Assembly (NCBI GenBank): GCA_012064385.1
Contig: QRDG01001358.1
Span: 62,001 to 126,000, forward strand
Length of the DNA stretch: 64,000 nt
Direction of reading: 5' to 3'
Source of the DNA: Puccinellia tenuiflora
Lineage: Eukaryota; Streptophyta; Magnoliopsida; Poales; Poaceae
Part shown: positions 54,292 through 64,000 of the stretch, one piece after another
Numbering within the stretch: the first letter of the stretch is position 1
Layout of the letters: every line of letters starts with the position of its first letter
Notes under the pieces: generated by a model
What the model was told of the DNA's origin: nothing
What the model saw: only the letters and a program-made list of their open reading frames with translations
The model's database searches: none
Translations under genes and position numbers: made by a program

Positions 54292-55641
54292 GAGCATCTC
54301 CATTAATTGGGCAAAGCACATTTAACCTCCTATATGTCATTGGACATGTCCATAAGTGTCCGCGGATAGGGGTCGGGCAATCCCTATATATATCCCCTCC
54401 TACAATTACACACCCTAATTTGAATCATCAATTTCATGCAATGCAAGTAGACCATACTAAAGATTATTCTAAATCACAAATGATAAATAATTAAAATCAC
54501 AATATAAATTACAACGTGTAGTTATTAATAAGAGTGCATGAATAGTTCAAATTATTCGTAGTGCATTATTCAAACATAAAATCCACTCATTTCCTGTGTG
54601 GATCCATATATGCTCCACAAGATCATTGAGTAGCTTCACGTGTGCTTATTGTTCTCGAAGTTGTCGACGCATCTCAAGAATTTTCAAAACATGCGACGGA
54701 CATGTTCTTCAGACTTCGAGAAATCATTCGTGCTAGTTGTTCCTTCTCCCTCGTTGTCCACAACATGTTGTGCAAAATTACACAACAATTCATCATCTCC
54801 CCACATCATTGCAGCTCCACAAACAATACTCCAACCATCTTGGGGCATTCCAAATGCCCACTCAACATCCTTCCTAGCAGATTCTTGCATAGTTGCAAAG
54901 TGGCATCGTTTATGACCTAGGGGATTGGATATAGTCTTCACAAATGCCTCCCACTGAGGATGGTGTATTTTCTTGTTGATGGTGTAGTTTCACGTCGGGG
55001 CATCCCCACCACAAAGTCTCTTAAACAATAGAGTGCGCTGAAACACATTGATGCCGTTGTGGGAATCCGACATGCCAAAAAAAATCCAAATCCACAAGTC
55101 CTTTGATGCCACTTCTTTAAGATGATTGTGCCCTCTTTTGTGTGAACTTGGTACTTCCTACGCAAGCCTGTTTGGTAGTTTTTTCATTTTCAATGCATGC
55201 AATCGACTAAACCAAGCATGTCTAAAAAACCTCTTTCTGCTTTGATGGCCATTAAATTTCCATGTCCTCAACAATTGGTTCTCTCAGATACTCTGGTCAA
55301 ACGAAGTCTGCATATTTGACCATAGCCTCAATGCATGTGCTCTCCCCCATTCATATGTACTTATCAACAACATCCGCAGCTTTACCATAGGCAAGCATCC
55401 TCAAATAAACTATGCATCTCTCCATATGAGAGAACACAAATTGTCCGCAAAAATATTTTCTCAACGTCAAGTAGGTATCAAAGTTATTCACACTTTCCAC
55501 TATGCGCCAGAACAAACTAGAGATCATGAGGAAGCGATGCCGAAAAAACCCTTTGTGGAATACGAGATCGGTTTTGACGTAGTTGTTGTACAGATCATGT
55601 GTGTTCCCTTCAACGTTCAAAAAAGCAGAACTGAGCGTCAC
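54292..55641 (-). mobile_element. PIF/Harbinger element remnant with degenerate transposase
   Basis: The end GAGCATCTCCATTAATTGGG begins at 54292, preceded by TTA (54289-54291). Minus-strand fragments in several frames match Harbinger (ALP1-like, DDE_Tnp_4) transposase: FHKGFFRHRFLMISSLFWRIVE and YLRMLAYGKAADVVDKYI (55640-55350), GTIILK to CGFGFFLACRI (55150-55080), and FATMQESARKDVEWAFGM-QDGWSIV (54900-54830). Several frameshifts and stops are present, and parts of the catalytic core are lost. The other terminus is missing: homology ends at about 55641 in unrelated DNA. Confidence 0.72.
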
Positions 55642-56041
55642 TTAAGCACGAAAGCGAGCATAGCGGAGGCTTTCTGCTTCGTTTCAAGCCTGAGCGGCCC
55701 ATAAAGTGCTGAGCGGAGAAAAGCTGTCCGCTTCTGCCTGCGCGTGCGCTTCCGCGCGCAGGAGCGACGCTGAAGCGGAAAAGCACGACAGTTGAGCATC
55801 GATGGTGGCCGGCGGGAGACCGAGAAATTGGGAGGGAAAAGGGAGGGAAGCGGCAAAGGAGAGAGAGGGAATTTAGTCCTAGGGTTAGGAAAACCCCAAT
55901 CGACCACTTTTAGTCGCGGATCGAGAGAACAGAGAGAGGCGGCGCCATTGGAGTTCTCCTGTGCGCCGCCGGTCAAGCTCCTCGCCAGCCGCCGGGTTGA
56001 TCTGCTCCCTCCTCGCTGGCTCCTCCTTGTGCGCCGCCCAC
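55642..56041. other. unassigned GC-rich segment cut by Athila LTR
   Basis: GC-rich sequence with a purine-rich stretch and a short open plus frame (55792 onward). It could be the remains of a gene 5' end or another transposon end. It stops at the Athila LTR start at 56042. No domain is seen. Confidence 0.35.
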
Positions 56042-57562
56042 TGATACGTCAATTTTGCATCACTATTTTACATCATAATTCATCTTTATTCATTGATATA
56101 TTTCATATTATGATGCAATACTTATGTTATTTCGTCTTATTTTGCATGTTTGGCAATTATTGGGGATGGATCTGCCGGAGCCGGAAATCAGCTGAAAAAG
56201 TACCTGTCAAGATACCTGACCTAGGAAGCTCAGAAAATTCCAGAAACATTATGAAGTCAATATTTTGAAGAATAAGTCACGGAGCCGAAAGGGGGAACGA
56301 AGTGGAGCTCCAGGGGGCAGGGGCGGCCTGCACCCGCGGGCCCACCCTTGGCCGCGGCAGGGGCCCGCCCCTGGCCCCTGTGGCCCCCTCCAGCTCCCCT
56401 TCGGCGTATTACTCACCCCTGACCTAAAAACATCGGGGGCATCGACGAGGAATTTTTCCGCCGCCTCCACGAGGCGGAAACCAGACAGAGAGAAGAAGGG
56501 CTCCGGCAGAGAGAAATCTGCCGGGGAATTTCCCTCCCGGAGGGGGGAATCACCGCCATCGTCATCGCCATCACGCCAAGCATCATCGGGATCATCATCA
56601 ACATCATCTCCACCATCAGCACCATCATCACCGCCGTCATCCCATCTCATCTCGCTGTAACAATTATCATTGTGTTGCGATTAGTTCATCGGAATCGTAT
56701 CCCGGGCGTTGATTACCACTTGTAGTTGATGTTTGAGAGTTTTATCGGTGAATTATCATTACAATCAGATTGTTGACCTTATTCATATCACCTCTGATCA
56801 TGATCTATATGATGTCTTGTGAGTAGTTTGTTTGGTTCTTGAGGACATGGGGAAAGCCTAGTTGCTAGTAATTGCATAATGTTGAGTAATATTTAATGTT
56901 TTGATTTATGTTGTGGTGTTATTCCTCTAGTGGTATCGTGTGAACGTCAACTACATGATACTTCACCTTTCAAAGGGCCTAGGGGAATGCATAGTGTATT
57001 TAGTTTGCTTATGGTAGGGTTGCAGGAGTGACAGAAACCTAAACCCCAATTTGTGAACTGGTGTGCACTAGGGAGTGTAGGGTCTCGGAGTTTAAGGCTG
57101 TGGTTAGGTTTTTATCTTAATTATTTTCTTGTAGTTGCGGATGCTTGCAAGGGGTTTAATCACAAGTATGTATTTGTCCAAGTAAGGGCGGTGCTTTAGC
57201 ATAGGTCCACCCACACAGCACTTTATCAAAACATTGAAGGTTAATCACCGGCATGCAATGAAACTGGCTAGGCAGAAACTCCCATGTGTCCTCGAGAACG
57301 TTTTAATCTTCATAAGTAACACAACCGGCCTGTCCTTTGAGCTTAAAAGAATTGGGCTATTTGCTGCAATTATCGTAGCACTCTTTTATTTACTTGTTCT
57401 TTATTTGTTCATTAAATCAAAAATCCAAAAACATTTCTCTTTTAGTGCTTGCAGTGAAACCTTGCTGAAAATCACTTGTCAACACCTTCTGCTCCTCGTT
57501 GGGTTCGACACTCTTACTTATCGAAAGGACTACGATAGATCCCCTATACTTGTGGGTCATCA
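56042..57562 (+). repeat. Athila-like 5' LTR
   Basis: About 1.52 kb from TGATACGTCAATTTTGC to GTGGGTCATCA. It resembles the abundant TGATACGTC-type Triticeae LTRs. It contains a GC-rich block (56280-56420) and a (CATCAT)-like trinucleotide-rich tract (56540-56655). Confidence 0.8.
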
Positions 57563-57573
57563 AGACTCTTTTC

Positions 57574-57590
57574 TGGCGCCGTTGCCGGGG
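57574..57590 (+). other. primer binding site, Athila-like element
   Basis: TGGCGCCGTTGCCGGGG lies 11 bases after the LTR end. It is the standard Athila-type site, usually assigned to tRNA-Asp. Confidence 0.8.
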
Positions 57591-57677
57591 AGTGTAGCGC
57601 TATTGGTAAGTGGAATTGGTAAGAAACTCTTTTATTGTAAGTGCTGTTTTTATTTTTGCTTTCTACTTTGCTTCGTT

Positions 57678-58710
57678 ATGGAGCACTCTTCACTTAATAT
57701 GATGTTTGGGAGTGACTCTGCCACCGCACCTGTGGTGGATAAGAGTCCTCCGCTCTCTGAAATTGATCCATTTAAAATACCCATGGGAATTATTGATCAT
57801 GTTATGAGTAACCGTTATGCAGGGGATGGAACCAGCCATCCAGGTTATCATTTGCTTTATATTAAAGATCTGTGTGAGCTATTTAAGATTGCAGGTATGT
57901 CAAAAGAGGTAATCATGAGGAAATTATTCTTAATATCACTAAAGGATAAAGCTATGGATTGGTATATGCTTCTGGATAATTCTCACTTGATGGGATTAGA
58001 AAGAGCTTATGTCTCTATTTTATTCTAAATTTTATCCTCTTCATGAAATTCATCAAGATAGAAATTATATTTATAACTTTTGGCCATATGAAGGAGAAAG
58101 CATCGCTCAAGCTTGGGGGATGTTGAAATCTTTAATGCTTAAATGCCCCAATCATAAGCTTCCTAATGATACAATTGTTAACAATTTCTATGCGAGGCTG
58201 CCTCGCAATGATAAGGATATGCTTGATGCCTCTTCTCTTGGATCCTTTGCAAACAAAGAAGTTAATGCTAAATGGGATTTAATTGAAAGTATTTATCGCA
58301 ATGCGGAAGATTGGGAGATCGATAAAGGTAAAGAATCAGGTATAAATTATGAGTATGACTGCATTAAATCTTTCATGGAAACTGAACGTTTTAATATGCT
58401 TAGTGCTAAGTTTGGGCTCGATTCTTAAATTGTTTTTGATCTTTGTAAATCCTTTGCTGACCATATTAATATTCCAAAAGAAAAGTGGGATAAGTATCAT
58501 GAACCATTTAAAGATGTTTGTAAAACGGATGTGCTTGCTAGTGATGATGTGCCTGTCCAGACAGTTGAATCTGTTTTACCTGCTGTTTACTTTGAAAAAC
58601 CACCCTTTCCTATAAAAATTAAAGAACACTCAATCGTGGCTAGTGTGGTGAATAAAAGTGAAAGGAAAGTTATGAACCTGATGAACAACTTGAAATTGCC
58701 TCTCCAGTAG
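57678..58710 (+). pseudogene. gag, Athila-like element
   Basis: The ATG at 57678 (MEHSSLNMMFGSDS) opens a frame with the Athila gag core: FKIPMGIIDHVMSNRYAGDG, HLLYIKDLCELFKIAGMSKE and LKDKAMDWYMLLDNSHL. A frameshift near 58015 moves the rest (FYSKFYPLHEIHQDRNYIYN, FWPYEGESIAQAWGMLKSLM) to another frame. A stop at 58426-58428 follows, after which the polyprotein linker continues to about 58710 with another stop. It is not translatable as one protein. Confidence 0.8.
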
Positions 58711-58712
58711 CT

Positions 58713-59339
58713 TTGGTTAAAGATCTGGTAACTGAGAACGTCGATGGAAGTTCTATTTATTTTTGTGAAGCTGCTACTAACATTGTTAGACAGGATAAAA
58801 GTGCAAAAGTTGTTGGTACTCATGTGGTCTCTGTCAAGATAGGTGATCATTGCTATTATGGATTATGTGATATGGGTGCAAGTGCAAGTGCTATTCCTTA
58901 TACACTTTATCAAGAAATAATGCGCGAAATTGCACCATGTGAGCTTGAAGATATTGATTTGGAGATTAAATTGGCTAATAGAGATGTCATCCACCCGGTG
59001 GGAATTGTCGGAGACGTTGAAGTTTTATGTGGTAAGGTAAAATATCCAACTGATTTCCTTGTCTTGGGGTCGGTTAAAGATAAATTTTGTCCTATCATAT
59101 TTGGTAGACCTTTCTTAAATACTTGTAGTGCTGTTATAGATTTTAAGAAAGAAAAGGTCTCTGTTCAATTCGCCGAAGAACCGTATGAATTTAATTTTTC
59201 CAAATTTGCTAGACATCGTTATGATAAAGAATTACCTAATGAGGATCTTATTATTGAAAGAATTGCTTCTATTGCCGTGCCTCCTAATGATCCTTTGCAG
59301 CAATATATGGAGGAACATGAGAATGATATGTTTATGTAG
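58713..59339 (+). CDS. aspartic protease region, Athila-like element
   Basis: An open stretch of the polyprotein, not an independent gene; the ATG at 58713 is simply the first in frame. The protease active site is YGLCDMGASASAIPYTLY (about 58857), followed by LEDIDLEIKLANRDVIHPVG and FCPIIFGRPFLNTCSAVIDF. It ends at TAG 59337-59339, after which the same frame continues with EREEIDEVFFRQPAIL, so the stop is probably a single nonsense change. Confidence 0.78.
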   Translation: MVKDLVTENVDGSSIYFCEAATNIVRQDKSAKVVGTHVVSVKIGDHCYYGLCDMGASASAIPYTLYQEIMREIAPCELEDIDLEIKLANRDVIHPVGIVGDVEVLCGKVKYPTDFLVLGSVKDKFCPIIFGRPFLNTCSAVIDFKKEKVSVQFAEEPYEFNFSKFARHRYDKELPNEDLIIERIASIAVPPNDPLQQYMEEHENDMFM

Positions 59340-59680
59340 GAAAGAGAGGAAATTGATGAAGTCTTCTTCAGACAGCCGGCTATTCTAAAGCATGATCTAC
59401 CTGTGGAGTCTCTGGGGACCCAGACACCTCCAAAGGGAGATACCGTTTTTGAATTAAAAGCTCTTCCAAACACTCTCAAATATACATATTTGGATGAGAA
59501 GAAAATATATCCTGTTATTATCAATTCTAACCTTTCAGTGAAAGAGGAGGAGCGATTATTGGAGGTCCTTAGGAAACATCGAGCTGCATTGGGATATACT
59601 CTTGATGATCTTCAGGGGATTTCTCCATCTATTTGTCAACATGCAATTAATCTTGAGCCTGATGCGAAGCCCGTTGTTGA
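59340..59680 (+). pseudogene. pre-RT segment, Athila-like element, truncated
   Basis: In frame with the protease: EREEIDEVFF, then LPNTLKYTYLDEKKIYPVII, LRKHRAALGYTLDDLQGISP and HAINLEPDAKPVVD. This is the conserved region just upstream of the reverse transcriptase. Homology stops at 59680, where the next LTR begins. Confidence 0.75.
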
Positions 59681-62600
59681 TGTAACAGCCCCAGCTTTAT
59701 ACCGAAAAATACCAAGAATTTTTCCACTTTTGCATCATTGTTTGCATCATGGCATCCATATGAAATTGCTATTTCTAACTATCCAATTATGCAAGCAACT
59801 AAAATGGGGAAGCAAACCATCCCAAGCTTCCACACCAAATGCAATTGCTTAACTTGGCAAACAATCATTCTTGGACTTCCAAATTGTTTTGGAAGTTCCA
59901 AGTTTACCTGTTATAACAAATTCTCAAATTCCAAATATTGCCAAATAAGAAATGAATTTGAGAATCCAAAATTGGTTCAATTCAAGTGCTATTTTTTAAA
60001 TCAAGTTAAACCTTTCCAAAAATTCAAACTAAAATTATGGGGAGCTTCATTTTCATACTAGGAGCCTCCATGATTAATTTCATTATTTTTGGAAATAATT
60101 AAGTGCTTCAAATAAATACATTTTGTAATTATCAAAAATGACCATAATTAAACCCTATGAACAAATGTGGTCCAAAACATTTTATTTTGGGTCACCAATT
60201 TTTGTGGAGCTTCTAGATGTTATGGGTAGCCCACCTGAATTTTTGCATATTTTTAGAAAATGTCTAAGTGCCTCAAAGAAATCAGTAAAGCTGCAGTTGG
60301 ACCAAGTTGTAAATAAGTTTTTAAACAGTGGGGGGGTTTCTGGAAAACTTCTTTCTTCTCCACTGTCGCCACAGTGCCCTCCGGCACTGGAGCCATGCCG
60401 AGGCGGCCATGCCGCCATGCTCCCCACGCGCCTGCCGCCGTGCCCCCTGGTGGTCAAACGTTCGGAACGCCCACCTGCTCCCGGAACCATTTCCCCCTCC
60501 TGCTCCCTCTTGACTCGCCCCCTTTTCTCCACCCGAGCTTCCCCTTGCCGCCGCTCGCCTCCGTTCGTCGCCGTCGCCTGGAGAGGTCCCGCTTAGATCG
60601 AAGGCCGCAGTGAGGTTGGCCGCGTCCTTCTCCCTCTCCCCGCGAAAGGAATCGGGCCGGGGTCGCCTAAATCGGCGCCGGCATCCGCTTCTCCTCCCGC
60701 CGCCGGCCGTTGCACGTCGAGCACGCGCCCGACGATTTCCGCCCATCCGCGCCGTCGCCGTCCACACCTTAGGGCTCAGGGTGAGCTCCTCTCTCGTTTG
60801 GCTACCTCCCGCTCCCCCTTTTCCCCTCCTCGCCGCCGGTCACCGTGCGTCGGTCACCGTCGTCGCCGTCCGTGAACCCGGCCTGGGCACCGACCGGTTC
60901 GGCCATGAGGCCGGCTGGCTCGGGCCAGTGCCTGGCCTGGACACCCGGCCTGGGCTTAGCTTGGGCCGGCACGAGGCCGGAGGCTTCGGCCACCCTCCCG
61001 GCCTCGATCCCCAGCCTGGGCCGGCCAAAGGCCAGAGGCTTCGGGTCACCACCCGGCCTGCAGCCTGGCCTGGCCGGCACAAGGCCGGCCTATCTAGGAA
61101 TTGTTTTCCCTTTTTAGAAAAATAAAACAATTTTAATTAATCGATATCTTTTTAAATATTGCTCCAAAATTTGCAAATTAAATATCAAATTGTTCATCAA
61201 AGCAATACCTATCATTTGGTAACATTGCCATGCCCTTTTTAAGAAATAAATTCTCCTTTATTTAGGAAATCCCTAAATGGCTTTAATAATACCAAATTCG
61301 GAAAAATTCATAACTTGTTATTTAATTAACCAAAAATTATGAATAAAATATCAAAGTGATCAATAATTCAAATACTATCAAATCATGCTAATATCAAATC
61401 ATGATCACAAAATTTCCTTTGATGTTATTCTTAAATTGTGTAAAAGAATTAAATTCAATTAATGATTTAATTCACTATTTATTCGTCGAAACTCGGAAAA
61501 TTACAAATAAGGTACCAAAATGATCGGAAGAACAAAACCTACTTAATCATGTCATTGTTCATGTATAATTACGCCACTCCTTTTGTAATGTAATAAATTA
61601 TAAATAATGTGGTCACTAAGATAAATATGGGGTTGTTTCCAAATAATTGCACTAATTATTTGGAACTCCATTTAATTTGTTAGATAAATTAAATGATGAT
61701 ATCTCTGCATAAACTTGTCATGACATCATGTGTTTGAGCATTTCACCTTGTCTTCGTGTGATTTATTTTGTTCTTCTATAATTGTTTGGGTATCGATAGA
61801 TTCCGGAGTTGAGGTCACCCCTACCTATCCCGACGAGCAGTACTACACGCCCCGGCAGCAAGGCAAGAGATAACCTAACCTTCTTGGCATCTAGCATCCT
61901 ACTGTTTTATAAACTTAGTTCATCCACATAATATTGCATTCAATTCTATATAAATTTTGGTCAATAATAGAGTATCCTATGAATGCATGTTTTTCCCCGA
62001 ACCAACACATGTATCCCTACCTATGAACCCTAGGTTTGATGTGTTGGCCTGAGATAAAGATATAGTTGTTGTAAGTAAATGCTTAGCTATGCTTAGCCAT
62101 GCTTAGTAGAATGCATAGTTGTCCGTTATTTATTTCCATGATTTATGAAATTGATGGAATGTTCGGACAAGATGGAGGATGCTTGTGTTACTTAATTAAA
62201 TTGTTTAAAGGCTTGGATGAGTTGGCATCTGGGGATGGTGTTTTGCCTCATTCCTGCCGCCTAGGCTGAGAGTGCTTTTAGCTAGAACCAAGAACCGAGC
62301 GTGCTTCCAACGGTGGGGACATATGGAATCCCCTTTAACCGAATAATTTGTGCGGGCGTATCCAAGGGTCCTCTAGTTTGCTATTTCCATTTGCGTGTGA
62401 GTGTGTGGGTGGAAAAAGGAAAAGATGAGAATGGTGGTGTTTAGGATGTGGCGATGGGGGTAGGGGCTGAAATAGGCTGGGTAAACTTGTCCTGTGGAGA
62501 TGAGGGATGAGAAATGGTTACTAATGGTTCTTTGTGAACCGAAGAAAAGTTTATTCTCTTATCCCGGTTTGAAAAACCTTCTGAGTAGACGATGACATGG

Positions 62601-63245
62601 GTCTTTATGTATTTTAAAAAGGAAAACTAGCTTTATGCAAATTAGCTACATTATACAGCATTAGAGCCTCCATCAGCATTGGGCCTATATCGCCCTACTA
62701 AACTTGCGAGTACGTCGTACTCAGTCTCTCTTTGCTGCCTTTATTAATTTGTTTCAGAGGAGGACGACACCGAGCACACAGGTGGGTTCTTCGTGGACGT
62801 CGACGAGTAGTTTGGGGTTCCCAGGTGGCAGCTTGGGACCGTGGAACAAGCTGGCTGGGGTTGGTTATGTGTAGGCCTCTTAGGCCCTATATTTGGATCT
62901 TGTTGTACTAGACAACACTACTTCGCTTCCGCATGATGTATTGTTGGGTCTGTGACCCTTTGGTGTGTAATATTTGTATCTTTCTCATATATGAGTTGCT
63001 ATATGAATCTTTGTGTCGTAGAGTCTATGATGTGCCAGTTGTTCCACAAGTCTTGATCTCTCTACTATACATGATAGCTATGTCTGAGCTTATGGCATGA
63101 TCGAAGTGTTGCGTGCCGATGATCCATTCCGAGCACGCCTGCCAAAGATTTTGGCCTGGGATTGGTAAACCCAGTAACCTTCGATTGTGTAGCATGACCG
63201 GTTGCACAAAGCTTCATTGTATAGTTCTGGGGTCGGGGCGTTACA
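59681..63245 (+). repeat. long 5' LTR of a Tekay-like gypsy element
   Basis: It starts TGTAACAGCCCC at 59681 and ends GGGGCGTTACA at 63245, so TGTAAC and GTTACA are inverted. A primer site follows four bases later. The length, about 3.57 kb, is long but within the range of grass Tekay/Del-type LTRs. It contains a GC-rich block (60350-61090) rich in GGCCTGGGC/GGCCGGC motifs inside otherwise AT-rich DNA. The start was set where Athila homology ends; the 5-bp flank is GTTGA, and its partner lies outside the window. Confidence 0.72.
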
Positions 63246-63248
63246 AGT

Positions 63249-63260
63249 TGGTATCAGAGC
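63249..63260 (+). other. primer binding site (tRNA-iMet type)
   Basis: TGGTATCAGAGC, the standard complement of the initiator tRNA-Met 3' end in plant LTR retrotransposons. Confidence 0.92.
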
Positions 63261-63644
63261 CGGACTGCCTGTAGGAAACCCTTTCTATTGGTCGATGTCG
63301 AGTCTAGTTTGTAAATTATTTATAACCTAAAAATGAATTGTGAAAACCTTCTTAGGATTCTTTTTACTCCTCATCCAACTCGCTCTACTCTGATCTCTTA
63401 TCTCTATTTGTTTTAAGCTTGGTGTCGAAGATTAGGTTCTCGGGGTTGGGTTCTACCGTCCGGTGTTTGTCTCGAGTCGGTTATATCCGTCTGCTATCGC
63501 CGCTATGACGTGATGTCACCCGTGGTTGACTAAATCTTTTTGTGCTAGTGCCATCTTATAGCTCTATATCTGGAAGAATTCTAATGATCTATCCTAACTG
63601 TTCGGAGATGTTAACTAACTATGTCCTTGTTCCAAATCTTCAGA

Positions 63645-64000
63645 ATGGCTCCCACCCGTCGTGGTAACCCCGGTGATCCTGATGCACAGCCGCCACCCTC
63701 AATGGCGGAGGTCCTGATGGCCATCGAGGAGAACCGACTGCGAAATGAGCGTTTGCTCGAGCAGTTGGTTCAACAAGGGGCTAGGAGGAACAACGACTGC
63801 AGCACTCTCACCGAGTTCTTGCGGTCCCAACCTCCCACATTATCTGAAGCTAAAGAGCCGCTTGATGCGGATGATTGGCTGAGAGCCCTCGAGCGCAAGT
63901 TCGCGGCCTTGCATGTTCCGGTGGCGGAACAAGTCAACTTCGCCACCTACTTGCTGAATGGAGCCGCCGGCTCCTGGTGGGAGAGCCATGTGTCGATGTT
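63645..64000 (+). CDS. gag N-terminus, Tekay-like gypsy element (runs off window)
   Basis: The ATG at 63645 (MAPTRRGNPGDPDAQPPPSM) opens a frame that is uninterrupted to the window end (118 codons). It contains a coiled-coil-like EENRLRNERLLEQLVQQG, then TEFLRSQPPTLSEAKEPLDA and DDWLRALERKFAALHVPVAE, and then ATYLLNGAAGSWWESHV. This is the start of the retrotrans_gag domain of chromovirus-type gypsy elements. The remainder lies beyond 64000. Confidence 0.87.
   Translation, partial: MAPTRRGNPGDPDAQPPPSMAEVLMAIEENRLRNERLLEQLVQQGARRNNDCSTLTEFLRSQPPTLSEAKEPLDADDWLRALERKFAALHVPVAEQVNFATYLLNGAAGSWWESHVSM

Larger units (their letters stand above)
56042..59680 (+). mobile_element. Athila-like Ty3/gypsy retrotransposon, 5' part
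   Basis: A complete 5' LTR, an Asp-type primer site TGGCGCCGTTGCCGGGG, a frameshifted gag and a protease region in the order usual for Athila elements. It is interrupted at 59680, just before reverse transcriptase, by the LTR of another gypsy element. No reverse transcriptase, integrase or 3' LTR lies in the window. Confidence 0.82.

Noticed and set aside
57234..57677. Open frame through the Athila LTR and PBS as part of gag
   Set aside because: The frame happens to be open, but the gag homology and a good ATG begin at 57678, after the primer site.

Overview
The window is nuclear DNA of a grass. Pooideae, probably Triticeae-like, is inferred from the GC-rich intron-poor F-box gene, the TTTGCCGTGCG-type CACTA element, the TGATACGTC-type Athila LTR and heavily nested LTR retrotransposons. 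Only two host genes look functional: the 3' half of a ClpB/Hsp100 disaggregase (668-2815, +) and an intact single-exon F-box/LRR-like gene (49359-50789, +). A second, homologous F-box gene lies head-to-head with it (42283-48436, -) and is dead: a CACTA transposon sits in its coding sequence and it has two further frameshifts.

Layout. 1-3.5 kb: ClpB with a Stowaway-like MITE in an intron and a retroposon-like insert downstream. 3.5-8.6 kb: mostly AT-rich DNA with one unassigned GC-rich block, one TIR element and a 28-base G tract. 8.65-12.04 kb: a decayed L1-like LINE (-), cut at its 5' side by an LTR. 12.04-37.25 kb: two related Tat-like Ty3/gypsy retrotransposons in tandem, LTR1-internal A-LTR2-internal B-LTR3. 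37.3-42.3 kb: hAT and PIF/Harbinger remnants. 42.3-50.8 kb: the F-box pair with its CACTA insertion and a small TIR element. 50.8-55.7 kb: AT-rich DNA ending in a decayed Harbinger transposase. 56.04-59.68 kb: a 5' part of an Athila-like element. 59.68-64.0 kb: a long LTR, iMet primer site and gag start of a second gypsy element inserted into the Athila pol region.

The most interesting system is in retrotransposon B. Besides gag-pol on the plus strand it carries two independent genes on the opposite strand. One (29803-30609) encodes a 268-residue protein with an AT-hook and a B3-like DNA-binding domain, with its own TATA box and a strong start context. The other (32014-36056) is a five-exon gene with consistent splice sites, an N-terminal 'putative gypsy type transposon' (Transposase_28) domain and a coiled-coil C-terminal half. 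Between them is an array of about eight 108-bp repeats, each with a palindrome. Copy A has lost the second gene and the AT-hook end of the first.

The window also contains a probable assembly artefact: a single N at 23321 joins two near-identical 1.05-kb copies of the same gag segment. Premature stops in the retroelements are repeatedly TAG where a related copy has CAG, which fits decay of methylated CHG sites.
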